Shown: one piece after another, positions 33,850 to 44,900 of the stretch
Layout of the letters: every line of letters starts with the position of its first letter
Position numbering within the stretch: position 1 is the first letter of the stretch
Source of the DNA: Pseudoips prasinana
Taxonomy: Eukaryota > Arthropoda > Insecta > Lepidoptera > Nolidae
Assembly (NCBI GenBank): GCA_951640165.1
Contig: OX621236.1
Span: 34,216,948 to 34,280,947 of the forward strand
Direction of reading: 5' to 3'
DNA: 64,000 nt
Notes under the pieces: model-generated
The model's database searches: none
What the model saw: only the letters and a program-made list of their open reading frames with translations
What the model was told of the DNA's origin: nothing
Position numbers and translations under genes: made by a program

Positions 33850-34165
33850 ATTTCTCAATACGGACCTTAGTGCTTTTCCATGATGTGTTATTATTGAACA
33901 AACTGTCCAGCTTGTTCAGAAGCCATCTATCAAAGAAGACTACAAGCTAAGTAGCTAATTAACTAGCCCACGTCACAGGGCTTTAGGGTTTGATTCAGAT
34001 TACTGACATTTATGAGAGGGTAAATTCAGACACATTTTACATTCTGAACAAGCTGGAACGTTGTCCAGTTCATATTAGATTGTTTTCAAAAGCACTTTAC
34101 ATAAGAGTGAATGGGACAAAACATTTCTCTTTATGGCTTTGAACAATGGATAAATGTACAGTTCA

Positions 34166-34478
34166 TCTGTACATATAATAAAATCGTAAGAAAGTCAAAA
34201 CTGTATATTGAATATTTTTTAAAAAAGATACTTGGGGTGTGATCTACTATTAATATCGAAGCCAAAAATATAGTTTTTAGAATTGTTGTCTGTTTGTCTG
34301 TATGTATGTCCGGGCTAAACTCAAAAAGTACTGCATGGATTTACTTTAAATTTTGCATGAATATTACTAAGAGGTCGGGTCAACATATAGGGTACATATT
34401 ATCACGCTATCACCAACGAGGGAGGAGCTGTGATAATTTATAAAGTTTAACGCGGGTAAAACCGCGGGGCACAGCTAG
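34166..34478 (+). mobile_element. non-autonomous Helitron, unit 1 of a tandem duplication
   Basis: Begins TCTGTACATATAATAAAATC after A, ends CTAG before T, with hairpin CGCGGGTAAAACCGCGG just upstream of the end. Confidence 0.75.
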
Positions 34479-34808
34479 TATTAGATAGTTTTCAAAAGTA
34501 ATTTTATATGTCAATGAATAAGAAAAATCATTTCTCTTTGCTGGATAGTGTACATCTACAATGTGTTATTAGATAACACATTGTACCAACACTGAGTAAC
34601 TTAGGAATATTCTAAATAATCGGGTTGGTGTTGGCTATGATCTATTTCTGAAAATGTTGAGCTCTTGAATCTAGAATACTGAGGTATTCGGTGCTGGACA
34701 GTTTCAATGTTCATAGTAAATTATTGACATACAAATCTAATGATAGGGATTCATGAAATTTGAGACTTTCCTTGTACTGCAAAAGGTAACTGAATGTCCT
34801 CTGCATTA

Positions 34809-35113
34809 TCGATATATACATATAATAAAATCGTAGGAAAGTCAAAACTGTACATTGATTATTTTTTTTAAAGGATACTTGGGGCGTGATCTACAGTAGA
34901 TATCGAAGCCAAAAATATAGTTTTTTGTTTGTCTGTATGTATGTCCGGGCTAAACTGAAAAAGAACTGCATGGATTTACTTTAAATTTTGCATGAATATT
35001 ACTAAGAGGTCGGGTCAACATATAGGCTACATATTATCACGCTATCACCAACGGGGGAGGAGCTGTGATAATTTATAAAGTTTAACGCGGGTAAAACCGC
35101 GGGGCACAACTAG
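34809..35113 (+). mobile_element. non-autonomous Helitron, unit 2
   Basis: TCGATATATACATATAATAA start, CTAG end, and the same GC hairpin as unit 1. Confidence 0.75.
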
Positions 35114-35467
35114 TATAAGATAGTTTTCAAAAGTAATTTTATATGTCAATGAATAAGACAAATAATTTCTCTTTGCTGGATAGTGGATTGTGTGTGTGTA
35201 TCTACAATGTGTTATTAGATAACACATTGTATGTACCAACACTAAGTAGGTAACTTTTCTAAATACTCAGGTCAGCCTTGGCTATGGTCTATTTGTGAAC
35301 AAGCTGAGCTCTTGAAACTAGAATACTGAGATGGAGCTGAAGTTTCAATGTTCATAGTAAATTATTGACACACAAATGTAATGATAGGGATTCATGAAAT
35401 TTGAGACTTTCCTTGTACTGCAAAAGATAACTGAATGTCCTCAGCATTATACAATAATATAATTTAA

Positions 35468-35717
35468 TATATCCTGGGACATTATTTACACACGGCCATC
35501 TGATCCCAAACTAAGCAGAGCTTGTACTTTGCAAAACAGATATACTATATATACTACTTTTCTTTTGCAAATAGGTACATACTTATATAGATAATTTCAC
35601 CCAGACTCAGGACAAACAGACGTGTTCATGCACACAAATATCTGTCCTGGATGGGAATCGAACCCACAACCTCCGACGTAAAGCAAGCATTTGCCAACCA
35701 CGCCACAGGCCCGTCAA
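35468..35717 (-). mobile_element. tRNA-derived SINE, family 2
   Basis: Tail CCCAAACTAAGCAGAGCTTG, body ACTCAGGACAAACAGACGTG, box B GGAATCGAACCCAC and head CCACAGGCCCGTC are all present on the - strand. Confidence 0.8.
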
Positions 35718-35907
35718 CATGCAGGCAGCTGAACCTTAATTTTTTCCAATAACTTTTAACATATGTCTTCAGCTACTTCGATTAAGAGTAAAATCGGAAG
35801 CATTGTATGTGTGTATCAGTCGCTATCCGTGGAAACCTGTAATTAGCTTTATGTTTCCTATTATAGCAGTAATATTTTTTATGTATAGCTGTTGGTTTTC
35901 CAAACAA

Positions 35908-36229
35908 TCTATACATATAATAAAATCGTAGAAAAGTCAAAACTGTACATTGAATATTTTTTTAAAAGGATACTTTGGGCGTGATCTACAATCGATATCA
36001 AAGCCAAAAATATAGTTTTAAATTTTTTTTGTCTGTTTATCTGTTTGTCTGTATGTATGTCCGGGCTAAACTCAAAAAGTACTGCATGGATTTACTTCAA
36101 ATTTTGCATGAATATTACTTAGAGGTCGGGTCAACATATAGGGTACATATTATCACGCAATCACATAGGGGGGAGGAGCTGTTATAATTTATAAATTTTA
36201 ACGCGAGTAAAACCGCGGGGCACAGCTAG
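35908..36229 (+). mobile_element. non-autonomous Helitron, third copy
   Basis: Begins TCTATACATATAATAAAATC after A, and ends with GC hairpin and CTAG before T. Unlike the other two, it lacks the duplicated 330-bp flank. Confidence 0.78.
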
Positions 36230-36324
36230 TAAATAAATAAACATTGTAGAGTGTCTTTGTACTATGTATTGTTCTTTTTCTTCAAGTCTCGTTTTACAAA
36301 AGTGTATGTGTCTGTGACACATCT

Positions 36325-36475
36325 GGCACGCTTGGCATCAGCGGCACGATACGCTACGCTTCGGGCGTTTTTCAACATTTCACGCTAATTCGAAGCGACG
36401 CGACGGGTCGAACGGTCCGATCGCTACGGCGGCGGTCTATTCCCGGCAGACGGGAAGGTACGCCGGAATAACTAC
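36325..36475. other. isolated CpG-rich island
   Basis: Dense in CG dinucleotides (CGCTACGCTTCGGGCG, GAAGCGACGCGACGGGTCGA, CGATCGCTACGGCGGCGG) in an AT-rich desert. It could be a promoter, a noncoding first exon or an old insertion. No reading frame is recognised. Confidence 0.4.
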
Positions 36476-36690
36476 CGAATTATACGTTTACTTCGTAAAT
36501 TTTTAATTTATTATTTCTTTTTATTTTAGTGTGAATAATTACCTAGTGATAGGATAAGACATGAATTTCAAAAGTATACATTTTCATTGCGGATTTTTAA
36601 GTGTGTGAAAGAAAAGAACTCATGAAAATGTGTTTAATTTTTATGACGCCTATGCAATGAAACGTCTTTAGACACAGCTTAGGTTATAAA

Positions 36691-36790
36691 TCTATATATA
36701 AAAGAAAAATGTCCTGACTGACTGAGATTGATTGAATTGAAACATGAAATTTTAACAGTAGCCACATTTTATATTTATTTATTATATTGT
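36691..36790 (+). mobile_element. Helitron 5' fragment
   Basis: TCTATATATAAAAG...GTCCTGACTGACTGA matches the 5' end of the Helitron at 52355. The rest is missing. Confidence 0.5.
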
Positions 36791-37190
36791 AATTTATTTT
36801 TATTACTCGTGATTTTAACAAATATATCGTGCTTATTATTTTGCTAATGGACCCCTTAATGAAAAATGTTCATCAAGTGCTCACAAAGGAATAATAATAC
36901 AACCATAGATTAGTAATTAATGTAAAACCATATCAAATTACAAGTGGCATGAGTTGTTCGCGCTGACTCCTTAGACAGAGATACATACACCTATTTTAGG
37001 AGTCAGAGTATACACATTTTATAAAATAGTGTTTATTTGTTCTATCTTGAATTGTACAATGCAGGCTTTTGGGAATATAAAGATATTATTATTATTAGTT
37101 AAAACCCGAAAAAACTATAAGGTACCCTTGTTTTAGTACGGCAATGTAAAAAAATAACATTTAGTCACGTTATATAGGTATTCGTTAACT

Positions 37191-37270
37191 GGGGTTGCTT
37201 GCGGTCAGTTGCGGTGACTGTAATTTCATTGCGTCTTCTGCCAGCAACTCCAGTCACCGCAAGCAACCCC
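37191..37270. repeat. 80-bp imperfect palindrome
   Basis: Outer arms GGGGTTGCTTGCGGT / ACCGCAAGCAACCCC and inner arms GGTGACTG / CAGTCACC. No TA or other clear target duplication is identified. Confidence 0.6.
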
Positions 37271-38747
37271 TATTCTACTGCCCGCTACTACTCGTCGTAG
37301 GTACTTACAAATTTTTTGTTATAATATAGTTGTCCGATTTGGTTGTCTTCATTTGACTCGTTAATTTATTGAATGTGTATGGAAATTCTCAGCGTACAGT
37401 AGTATTTCAGATAGATAGAATACTCTTTTTTACTCGTACACACTCAAACTGAAATAAAGAACATAATGTACAACGGGCGGTCTTATCGCCTTAAGCTATC
37501 TCTTCCAAACAACCTGTGGATGGATAGGAACTGTAAGTAGTAGCAGGAGTGCAACAAATAAATTATACTAAGGAACTGTGACATAAATATATTGCATACC
37601 AAATACTTAGTATGACTTCACAAATAACAGTATGTTAATAAACATATCATACAATAATTATATATATAATACACACATATATATATTCAGGTGTAAGAAA
37701 TTATGAATATAGGTAGTGATTTTAATTGCTTGGGTAAATATTAATGTATTATTTTAATTAATTATCTTAGAAAACTAAGTGATAGCTGTCCTGTGTATTC
37801 ATCAGCCTACAAAACACAAATCGCATTGTAAAATAGAAGCAAATAAAAACTAAAGGCAAAATCGAAACAAAAACAAAAGACGAAAAGCACCCAAAGTTTC
37901 CTTCTTACTTTCTTCTTCAGGTCGTTTACCTATATAGCTAGAGAAACCTGTGAGTTAGCTAGAGTAGGATCCCCACCAGCGAGAACTTTGTTGGACCCCT
38001 GTGACTGTGATCCCTAGCCAGTATCCGTACCAGTGACCGCACCCTCTTTGTGCCTCATCAATTAGATGAAACCCCTGATCACCTCGTTCTCCGGTGAAGC
38101 AGTGGTGCAGCAATACCTCCTAGTCTACCTGTAACCACATAATTAAAACAATATCATCAACATATCGCTACGGTTGGAGTGAATAGAGCATCACAAGCAT
38201 CTTCTATTTTAGTTTGGTGCAATATTTATTGATAAGTCATGAGTTCCATAATAATAATATTCTACGAAAGGGAGACGTTCAGGCAGAAACTCAAAACATG
38301 TTGGACTTCATTCAAAACTGGAAAATCATAAATTTGATCGTTCGGGATCTAGTAAACACTACCAATCCATTCTGCCGTAAAGCCGCGAACCGTATACACC
38401 GGCAGATCAAATTTAGGATTTACTAGGTAGGCCCTTGCGGAGATTGTAGGTGCACATCCAATTGAACAGTTATGTAAACTAAAGTAATAATATCACACAT
38501 TCATATTCGTCGTCTTTTGAACGCTATCTAAGATTAGCGTTGCAGTAATTATGTACTGTAGTATTTGCTATGGTACTTAGACGCCTTTCCTAGCTTGTAC
38601 TGATAATGTTACATGCCTCCAAATCCAATCCTCTATAATCTAAACGTAATTAGTTACAACAAAGACAATATCTTTGTTGTAAATGAATTTAAGTTAAGCA
38701 TTATCTGTGCTTTTTGGGAATAAATCATTTTTCTTTTATATATTATA

Positions 38748-38781
<34 letters not shown>

Positions 38782-40440
38782 TATAGTTTGTTTATATTCT
38801 CTTTGATGTAAACTAAGTTGAGGATTATCTGATCTTTTGTTGTAGTTCTTTTCTTTTGTTTCACATCCATTAGCTTTAGTCTAGTTTATAGGTGATATTT
38901 GGTCAACCTACTTTTCCCAGTGTGCTGTGATTGCCAACCTCATCATCGTATCGTTCTGATTGGAGTGGACAGCGGCATTTTGGCTACGAGCATCATTTGC
39001 GTCGGTTTCTCATATAATGACATACATATTATAAGACATGACAACACTTTTAGATAATTAGGTTGAGTTGGAACCAGCATACAGTTTAATCCGAATGAAA
39101 AATATATTGTAAATGTTAATGTAAGTAGGGTGACAGTCACCGTTGTAGGATCGCCGGGCAACTAGTCGCTTGATAATTGAAAAGATTCAAAAGTATAGCC
39201 TTGAAATTATGGAGTCTCAAGGATATATTTTATCATTTTAGTAAGAGAAGAAGAAGAAGAAAAATATATGTTCAGAAAATTGCACAGACGACAAAAATAT
39301 AAAAACAAAGACACTTGTTGTCCATGCAAGACCGAAATGGCATCAAATCAGCATTTGCTAGAACATTTTATTGTTCTAAGGCTGGTACTCCAGTCCGCAT
39401 TTACCAGAAGACTTCAAATCCATATCTTTAGTCATCTTAATACTTTTGTATCCTTTATAATATCCGTAATAAAATTGGCTATTTATTTAGCCGCGTATAC
39501 AGTGCTGGCCACTTACATAAACCACTCACATCTTTTTTTTTCAGTCGACCTGACGGATATGCATATGACTGCATCTCCATCTCCTACTGATGAATAACGA
39601 TCAAAATTTGTGAATACTTTTAACCATCGCTTACTAACTGTACGGCCATTGAGAACTTTTCTGTCTAAGAGACCGAAGTTCCTACTTGGAAATACATAAA
39701 ATAACCAAAAATATAAGCACCTACATATATATAAAAATACATAATAAATATACATAAATAATAAAAATAAAAACCCGATTAAGTTCCGGTATCGAACGAC
39801 GACTAATATTGTTAAGTAGTGCATAAGATTTAGTTTTAATGTTTCTCGTAGTTAAGTGAACTACAGTTATGTTCTTGTGGAGAAATAAAAAAAAAAATTT
39901 AACGTTCCTAATTTACATTAAACGTTATATTGAGATTTAGAATAACTGTATATTATACTAATTGTAACTGAATATATACTAATTGAATCAGAAGAATCCT
40001 AATTTTAGCAGTCTATTCGAAGTAGGTATGGAACATCGGAATGTTGTTATTCGGACATATCGGACCTATGGAGCATTAATTTGATTCTTAAACTTCTGAA
40101 AATCGGAAAACATACAAGTTGCCTAAATTTACGGATTACGGCAAAATAAATTTTATGATTTTTAATAACAGGCATCAAACATCAAAATTCGGAATATAGT
40201 GTTTCGGATCATTTGACTATTCCTCTCACTAAAAACCCAAAGGGGAACACTTGGATGTTTTTCACAACGCAATAGACTTGCACGACTGTATTACACATTT
40301 TTCATATTTTTTATATACATTTTTAATTAGTAGGTATGGTTGTCGTTGTTACCTAAAGAAAAAATTGATTTGCACACATTCAGGCTATCCAATGCAATTA
40401 TAACGAATTCATTAAAGCTATTTTCAAACCTATTTATGTA
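37271..40440. other. gene desert
   Basis: No gene is supported. It contains an AT microsatellite (38745-38780) and a GAA tract (39248-39260). Open frames at 38214-38426 and 39268-39597 have no recognisable domain. Confidence 0.35.
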
Positions 40441-40444
40441 TGTA

Positions 40445-40578
40445 CAGACGCTAGCACATCCAGCTATCCCAATCTGTCAAATTTCTTTCACAGTTTTCAA
40501 CTTCATCACAAAAGCATAAGGTTCACTTTCAATTGGGGAAATCTGACAGACTGAGATAGTTTGATGTGCTGGCGTCTG
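40445..40578. mobile_element. palindromic MITE, family E, copy 2
   Basis: TA-flanked; arms begin CAGACGCTAGCACATCCAGC and end GATGTGCTGGCGTCTG. Confidence 0.85.
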
Positions 40579-40646
40579 TACATTTATCAAGACATCCTAC
40601 AAATAAAGATATCATTGTCTGTAGAATACAGTCACATAATAATTTA

Positions 40647-41070
40647 ATTGGGCCGTGTTGAAACCGGTAGTAGATGAACCTGCTAAATTTGTTTCGCTGG
40701 GTCTTCTCAGTTGGGGCGCATTGGATCCGGTGGTAGCATTAAAGCGCGACCGTCCTTTTAAACACAAGGTCCGTCATAATAATAATACTGAATTCGTACC
40801 TTAATATAGACATAACCATTCAGAGAAAATGTAGTAAAATATAAATTTCAATAATTAAACCTAAACATTATCTCCTTGACAATAACTTAATACAAGCTAA
40901 CTAAATATTACTACTATTATAAAATAAATTTTATAAATGTTTTAACAATCCGTGTACCTAAATATCTATAATAAGTAACTAGAAATAATAACTGTTTTAC
41001 TACAAGCATGTTCTGACTATTTAAAAGCGCTTTTTTAAAGTCTACGTGCATAAAAACCTTTTTTATTTAT
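40647..41070 (+). mobile_element. LINE 3' end, family C
   Basis: The 5' part (GAAACCGGTAGTAGATGAAC, then GGATCCGGTGGTAGCATTAA) is also found inverted at 61830-62036. The 3' part ends in the AAGCGCTTTTTTAAAGTC tail. Confidence 0.7.
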
Positions 41071-41749
41071 TTTATAATCTCTGTCCATTGTTATTTTACC
41101 CATATTGAGCAAATAAAAAATTGAAACAAATATTTCTCGTTCAATAGTATATCTACGATGCGATATCTATGTAGATCATAACTACTTTAAAACTTCCCTG
41201 ATTTCCGGAAACTAACTCTATTTAAAAATTAAACAGCAGATCTCTAATAATAAAATCTGGTATCCCTCGTGCCGCAAGGTTTGGAACAGCATAAACTTAT
41301 CACAACCAATTACTTAAAAACTTTATGTTCATTTTCTCCCAAACTATAAATAATACACGTTGACGTGTCAATTATTGTCGGAATCGTTTCCCGCTTAAAA
41401 TATTTTCTTTTTTTACAGGCGGAGCCAAGAAAACCACGCCTTTCAGCCTTTAAACAAATTCTAAATTAGAACTTCGTGAACACCCCACTAATGAGGTCCA
41501 GATCAAAACTAATCTTGACGCAAGAGGATAAAGTATAGTTTTCCTTTAACGAAATTAGAGCCTACGTGTTCGATATTTGAAATCTAACGTTATTAACATA
41601 CGGGCGATAATAGGGTTTTCCTTGTATTGGGTGTGTTCAGAAGTTGGCAGCATATTTTTTGTTGGACACACATGTTTCGGGATGAAGTGGCAAACTTTGG
41701 AGCAGCCAGATCGCGACACCGGCTCCATTAGTTCGCACATTAGCATGAG
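41071..41749. other. presumed upstream region of the Prrx-type gene
   Basis: No repeat family is recognised over this stretch, in contrast to its surroundings. This fits retained regulatory DNA, but nothing specific is seen before 41750. Confidence 0.35.
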
Positions 41750-41752
41750 TTA

Positions 41753-41845
41753 GTCGAATTATTTAATTAAATAAAGTAATTCAATAAGCGGGTGAATTAA
41801 TAACAATTATTCAGTTTGGCCGGCTTCGATCTGCGCGGGAGTGGA
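41753..41845 (+). promoter_or_regulatory. candidate core promoter of the Prrx-type gene
   Basis: TCAGT at 41811-41815 fits the arthropod initiator, with a GC-rich stretch and an AGTGGACG at about +28 that loosely fits a downstream promoter element. No TATA box lies at -30. The 60 bp upstream are packed with TAAT/ATTA cores (AATTATTTAATTAAATAAAG, GAATTAATAACAATTA) that could bind homeodomain proteins. Confidence 0.4.
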
Positions 41846-41949
41846 CGCACGGATTTTATTTAAAACAAATGTGACAGTGTTTAAGGAATAATAAAGTACA
41901 TTAATTTAAATTTCTCAATTTAATTTGGTTTTGTGTCTAAAGATATATA

Positions 41950-41965
41950 ATGGAGCAAAACAAAG
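41950..41965 (+). CDS. Prrx-type gene, candidate first coding exon
   Basis: ATGGAGCAAAACAAAG followed by GTAAGAC. It leaves one base, exactly what the exon at 55966 needs to complete a GAC codon, giving MEQNKDAHN. An initiator-like site lies 137 bp upstream. Confidence 0.5.
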
Positions 41966-44900
41966 GTAAGACATAGTAAATAGTAGTATTTTTTTGTGAA
42001 TCTGTTGTAATTAATTTATGTTGTATTAAAAATAGATATAGTTGATTTACCTGGAATATTGTAAAGCTGTTAAAATGTCGGGATTAAGGATAATTTATTG
42101 GTAATTGAATTTATAGATATGTATATTTAATGACAATAATACATTTACGTTATATGTATAAGGATATTTACAGAGAAGTTAATTAACAGAAGATATAATA
42201 TACTTATAGAGAACAGGTCAACCTTAAATCATATATAATAAATTGGTAACGTACGTAAATGAACCAAGGTATATAAAAAAACCGGCCAAGTGCGAGTCGG
42301 ACTCGCCCATGAAGGGTTCCGTAGCAGCAAGTATTTCAGTTGATTAAATGAAAGCAAATTGCGGTTTACGATTTAAGACGTCTTAAAAAAAACTACTTGC
42401 TAGATCTCGTTAAAACCAATTTTCGTTGTTAGTTTACATCATATATTTTTTTTAGTTTTATCATTCTCTTATTTTAGAAGTTACAGGGGGGGGGGGGGCG
42501 ACACTCATTTTACCACTTTGGAAGTGTCTCTCGCGCAAACTATTCAGTTTAGAAAAAAAATATATTAAAAACCCTCAATATCATTTTTAAATACCTATCC
42601 ATAGACACCACACATGTATGGGTACGATGAAAAAAAAGAATTGAGTTTCAGTTCTATGTATGGCGACCCCCCAAAATTATTGTTTTTTTTTTCTATTTTT
42701 CTGTAAAAATCTTAATGCGGTTCACCTAATACATCTACTTACCAAGTTTCAACAGTACAGCTCTTATAGTTTCGGCAAAAAGTGGCTGTGACATACTGAC
42801 GGACAGACATGACGAATCTATAAAAGGGTTCCGTTTTTTGCCATTTGGCTACGGAACCCTAATAAGTGGAACAACAACGACATTTACAATTGGTGGCCGA
42901 CGAGTTGACGTTCAAACGCAAAATTTACACATACATTTACAATAGTTTATGATGAGGAGTATCCGAATCACCCCCATGTATGTTCTACAATTTTACGTAT
43001 TTTTGATACTTTGAAATATGATTCCCGAGCTCAAACCCTAAATTTGAACTTTCGAATAAATTCCAAGTCAGCTCTGCAATGATTAGATAAGCCATACTTT
43101 TTAGGGTGTTAGGTTAAACTATGCTCATTAGTTATCACAAAAAAACTGCACCAGAAATGTTCAACAGAACGAGAAAAAAATCGTAAACTGATGTTAAGTG
43201 AAATTTACGAAAAAAATTGAAAACTACGCAAAATCGTAGAACATACATGGGGGTGATGCGGATACTCCTCATCATAAAGTATCTAAATTTTGCGATTGAA
43301 CGTCAACTCCTCGGCTAGCTTGTACCGGGTGCGCCAGAGAAACTTACTTATTTGAAAGGTCAATAAAAAAAGTCAAATCTGGAGAGCGTCAACATTTCCC
43401 CGACCGCCTCATCTCTCTCAGAGGCGATCTCCAATGGCCGGCACGCTCTCCAGATTTGACTCCATGCGATTTCTTTTTATGGGGTTATTTGAAATCCCTG
43501 GTTTATGTCGATCGACCACGGACCATAGCACACCTCAAGAACAACATTCGCGACGCCATTGCCAACATACCGATTTATATGCTGCGAAGAGTGGATACGA
43601 ATTTCAAAAATCGACTTAATCAGTGTATGCGCAATGGGGGTCGCCATTTATCCGATGACATTTTTAAGACTGCATAAAAAAAATGGGATATTGTATTCTC
43701 AAATAAAAAAAATTTTAAAACAATAACTGAAGTACTTTTTTTTTTATTGACCTTTCAAATAAGTAAGTTTCTCTGGCGCACCCTGTATAACTAGACTAGG
43801 AGATGATATTATTTAGGAGCGGGATGATATAATTACTGAGAGATTTTTAATTTATCTTGGGTCGGTAAGTTTTTGTACTTTTAATCTTACATGGATTGTA
43901 CTTTTATTTGTACCTTTTTGAGAGAAATAAACGATTATATTATTAAAAAAACTAACGCACTGCCGTCTGATCCCAAACTAGGCAGAGCCTGTAATTAACC
44001 TAAACTAAACTAAGCAAAGTTTGTTGAACACACGGCTACATATCAAGCTATACATTTCCAATATAAGCTGACTTCTCATTGTATGGAAATCCTATACAAC
44101 GCGGGATTAGCTTATACTGGGCCTCTACCGGCTAAGTCGCCGAACATAGATTTCTTAAGTGGCGTTCAAATAAATAAAGCTTAAAAATGACTTAATTAAT
44201 CGTTAAAACGGCTTCCATGAGCACATGTGACGTCATAAATGCTCCGGAAACTATTGTCAACGTTGAAGCCGATTTAACGATTGATTAAATCATTTTTAAC
44301 CTTTATTTATATGAACGCCATTTAAGAAATCGATGTTCAGCGACTTAGCCGGTAGAGCCCCTGGAAAAGTATAGCTTGATATGTAGCCGTGTTTACTATA
44401 GATAGATACAAGACAACGGATAGAGATACTTATTTACTTTTTTTGTATATATATTCACAAAAAACGCCCAGACCAAGACAAATAGACATGTTCATGAAAT
44501 CAGTTCTTAGTGTCATGTCAGATTCATAAAATCTTTTCTTACATACATAGACTCACGCCTGTTTCCCAGAGGGGTAGGCAGCGACAACGGACTTCCATTT
44601 GTCACGATCCTTGCACACCTCTTTCGCCTCATTTACTGTCTTAAAATTGTTTCTTGTCATTAATGCATTTAATTTAAATGCTTTAATAATATTTATTGTT
44701 TTTCTTGTTTATTTATTATTGTATTTATTTTATAATGTCTACCTTATAAAATTACCATCTACAGAGTACATATTATGTCAATCTAAAAAAGTAGGGTTAC
44801 CTATAATGAGATGCGCAATTAGAATAAAATGTTATTGTGTACTAGCATCTCTACGTGAAATATTGTAGCTACTGTTGGTAAACGCATATTAGAGAGCGGA

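Larger units (their letters stand above)
34166..35450 (+). repeat. tandem duplication of a Helitron plus ~330 bp flank
   Basis: Unit 1 (34166-34808) and unit 2 (34809-about 35450) align along their whole ~643 bp, including ACAATGTGTTATTAGATAAC and ATGATAGGGATTCATGAAAT. Divergence is modest. Confidence 0.82.

Noticed and set aside
39268..39824. Overlapping open frames on both strands (109 and 103 codons)
   Set aside because: No recognisable motif, AT-rich codon use and no splice context.
41417..41470. Possible exon after TTTTTTACAG (GCGGAGCCAAGAAAACC...)
   Set aside because: It stops within 17 codons in every frame and lies upstream of the better-supported first exon.
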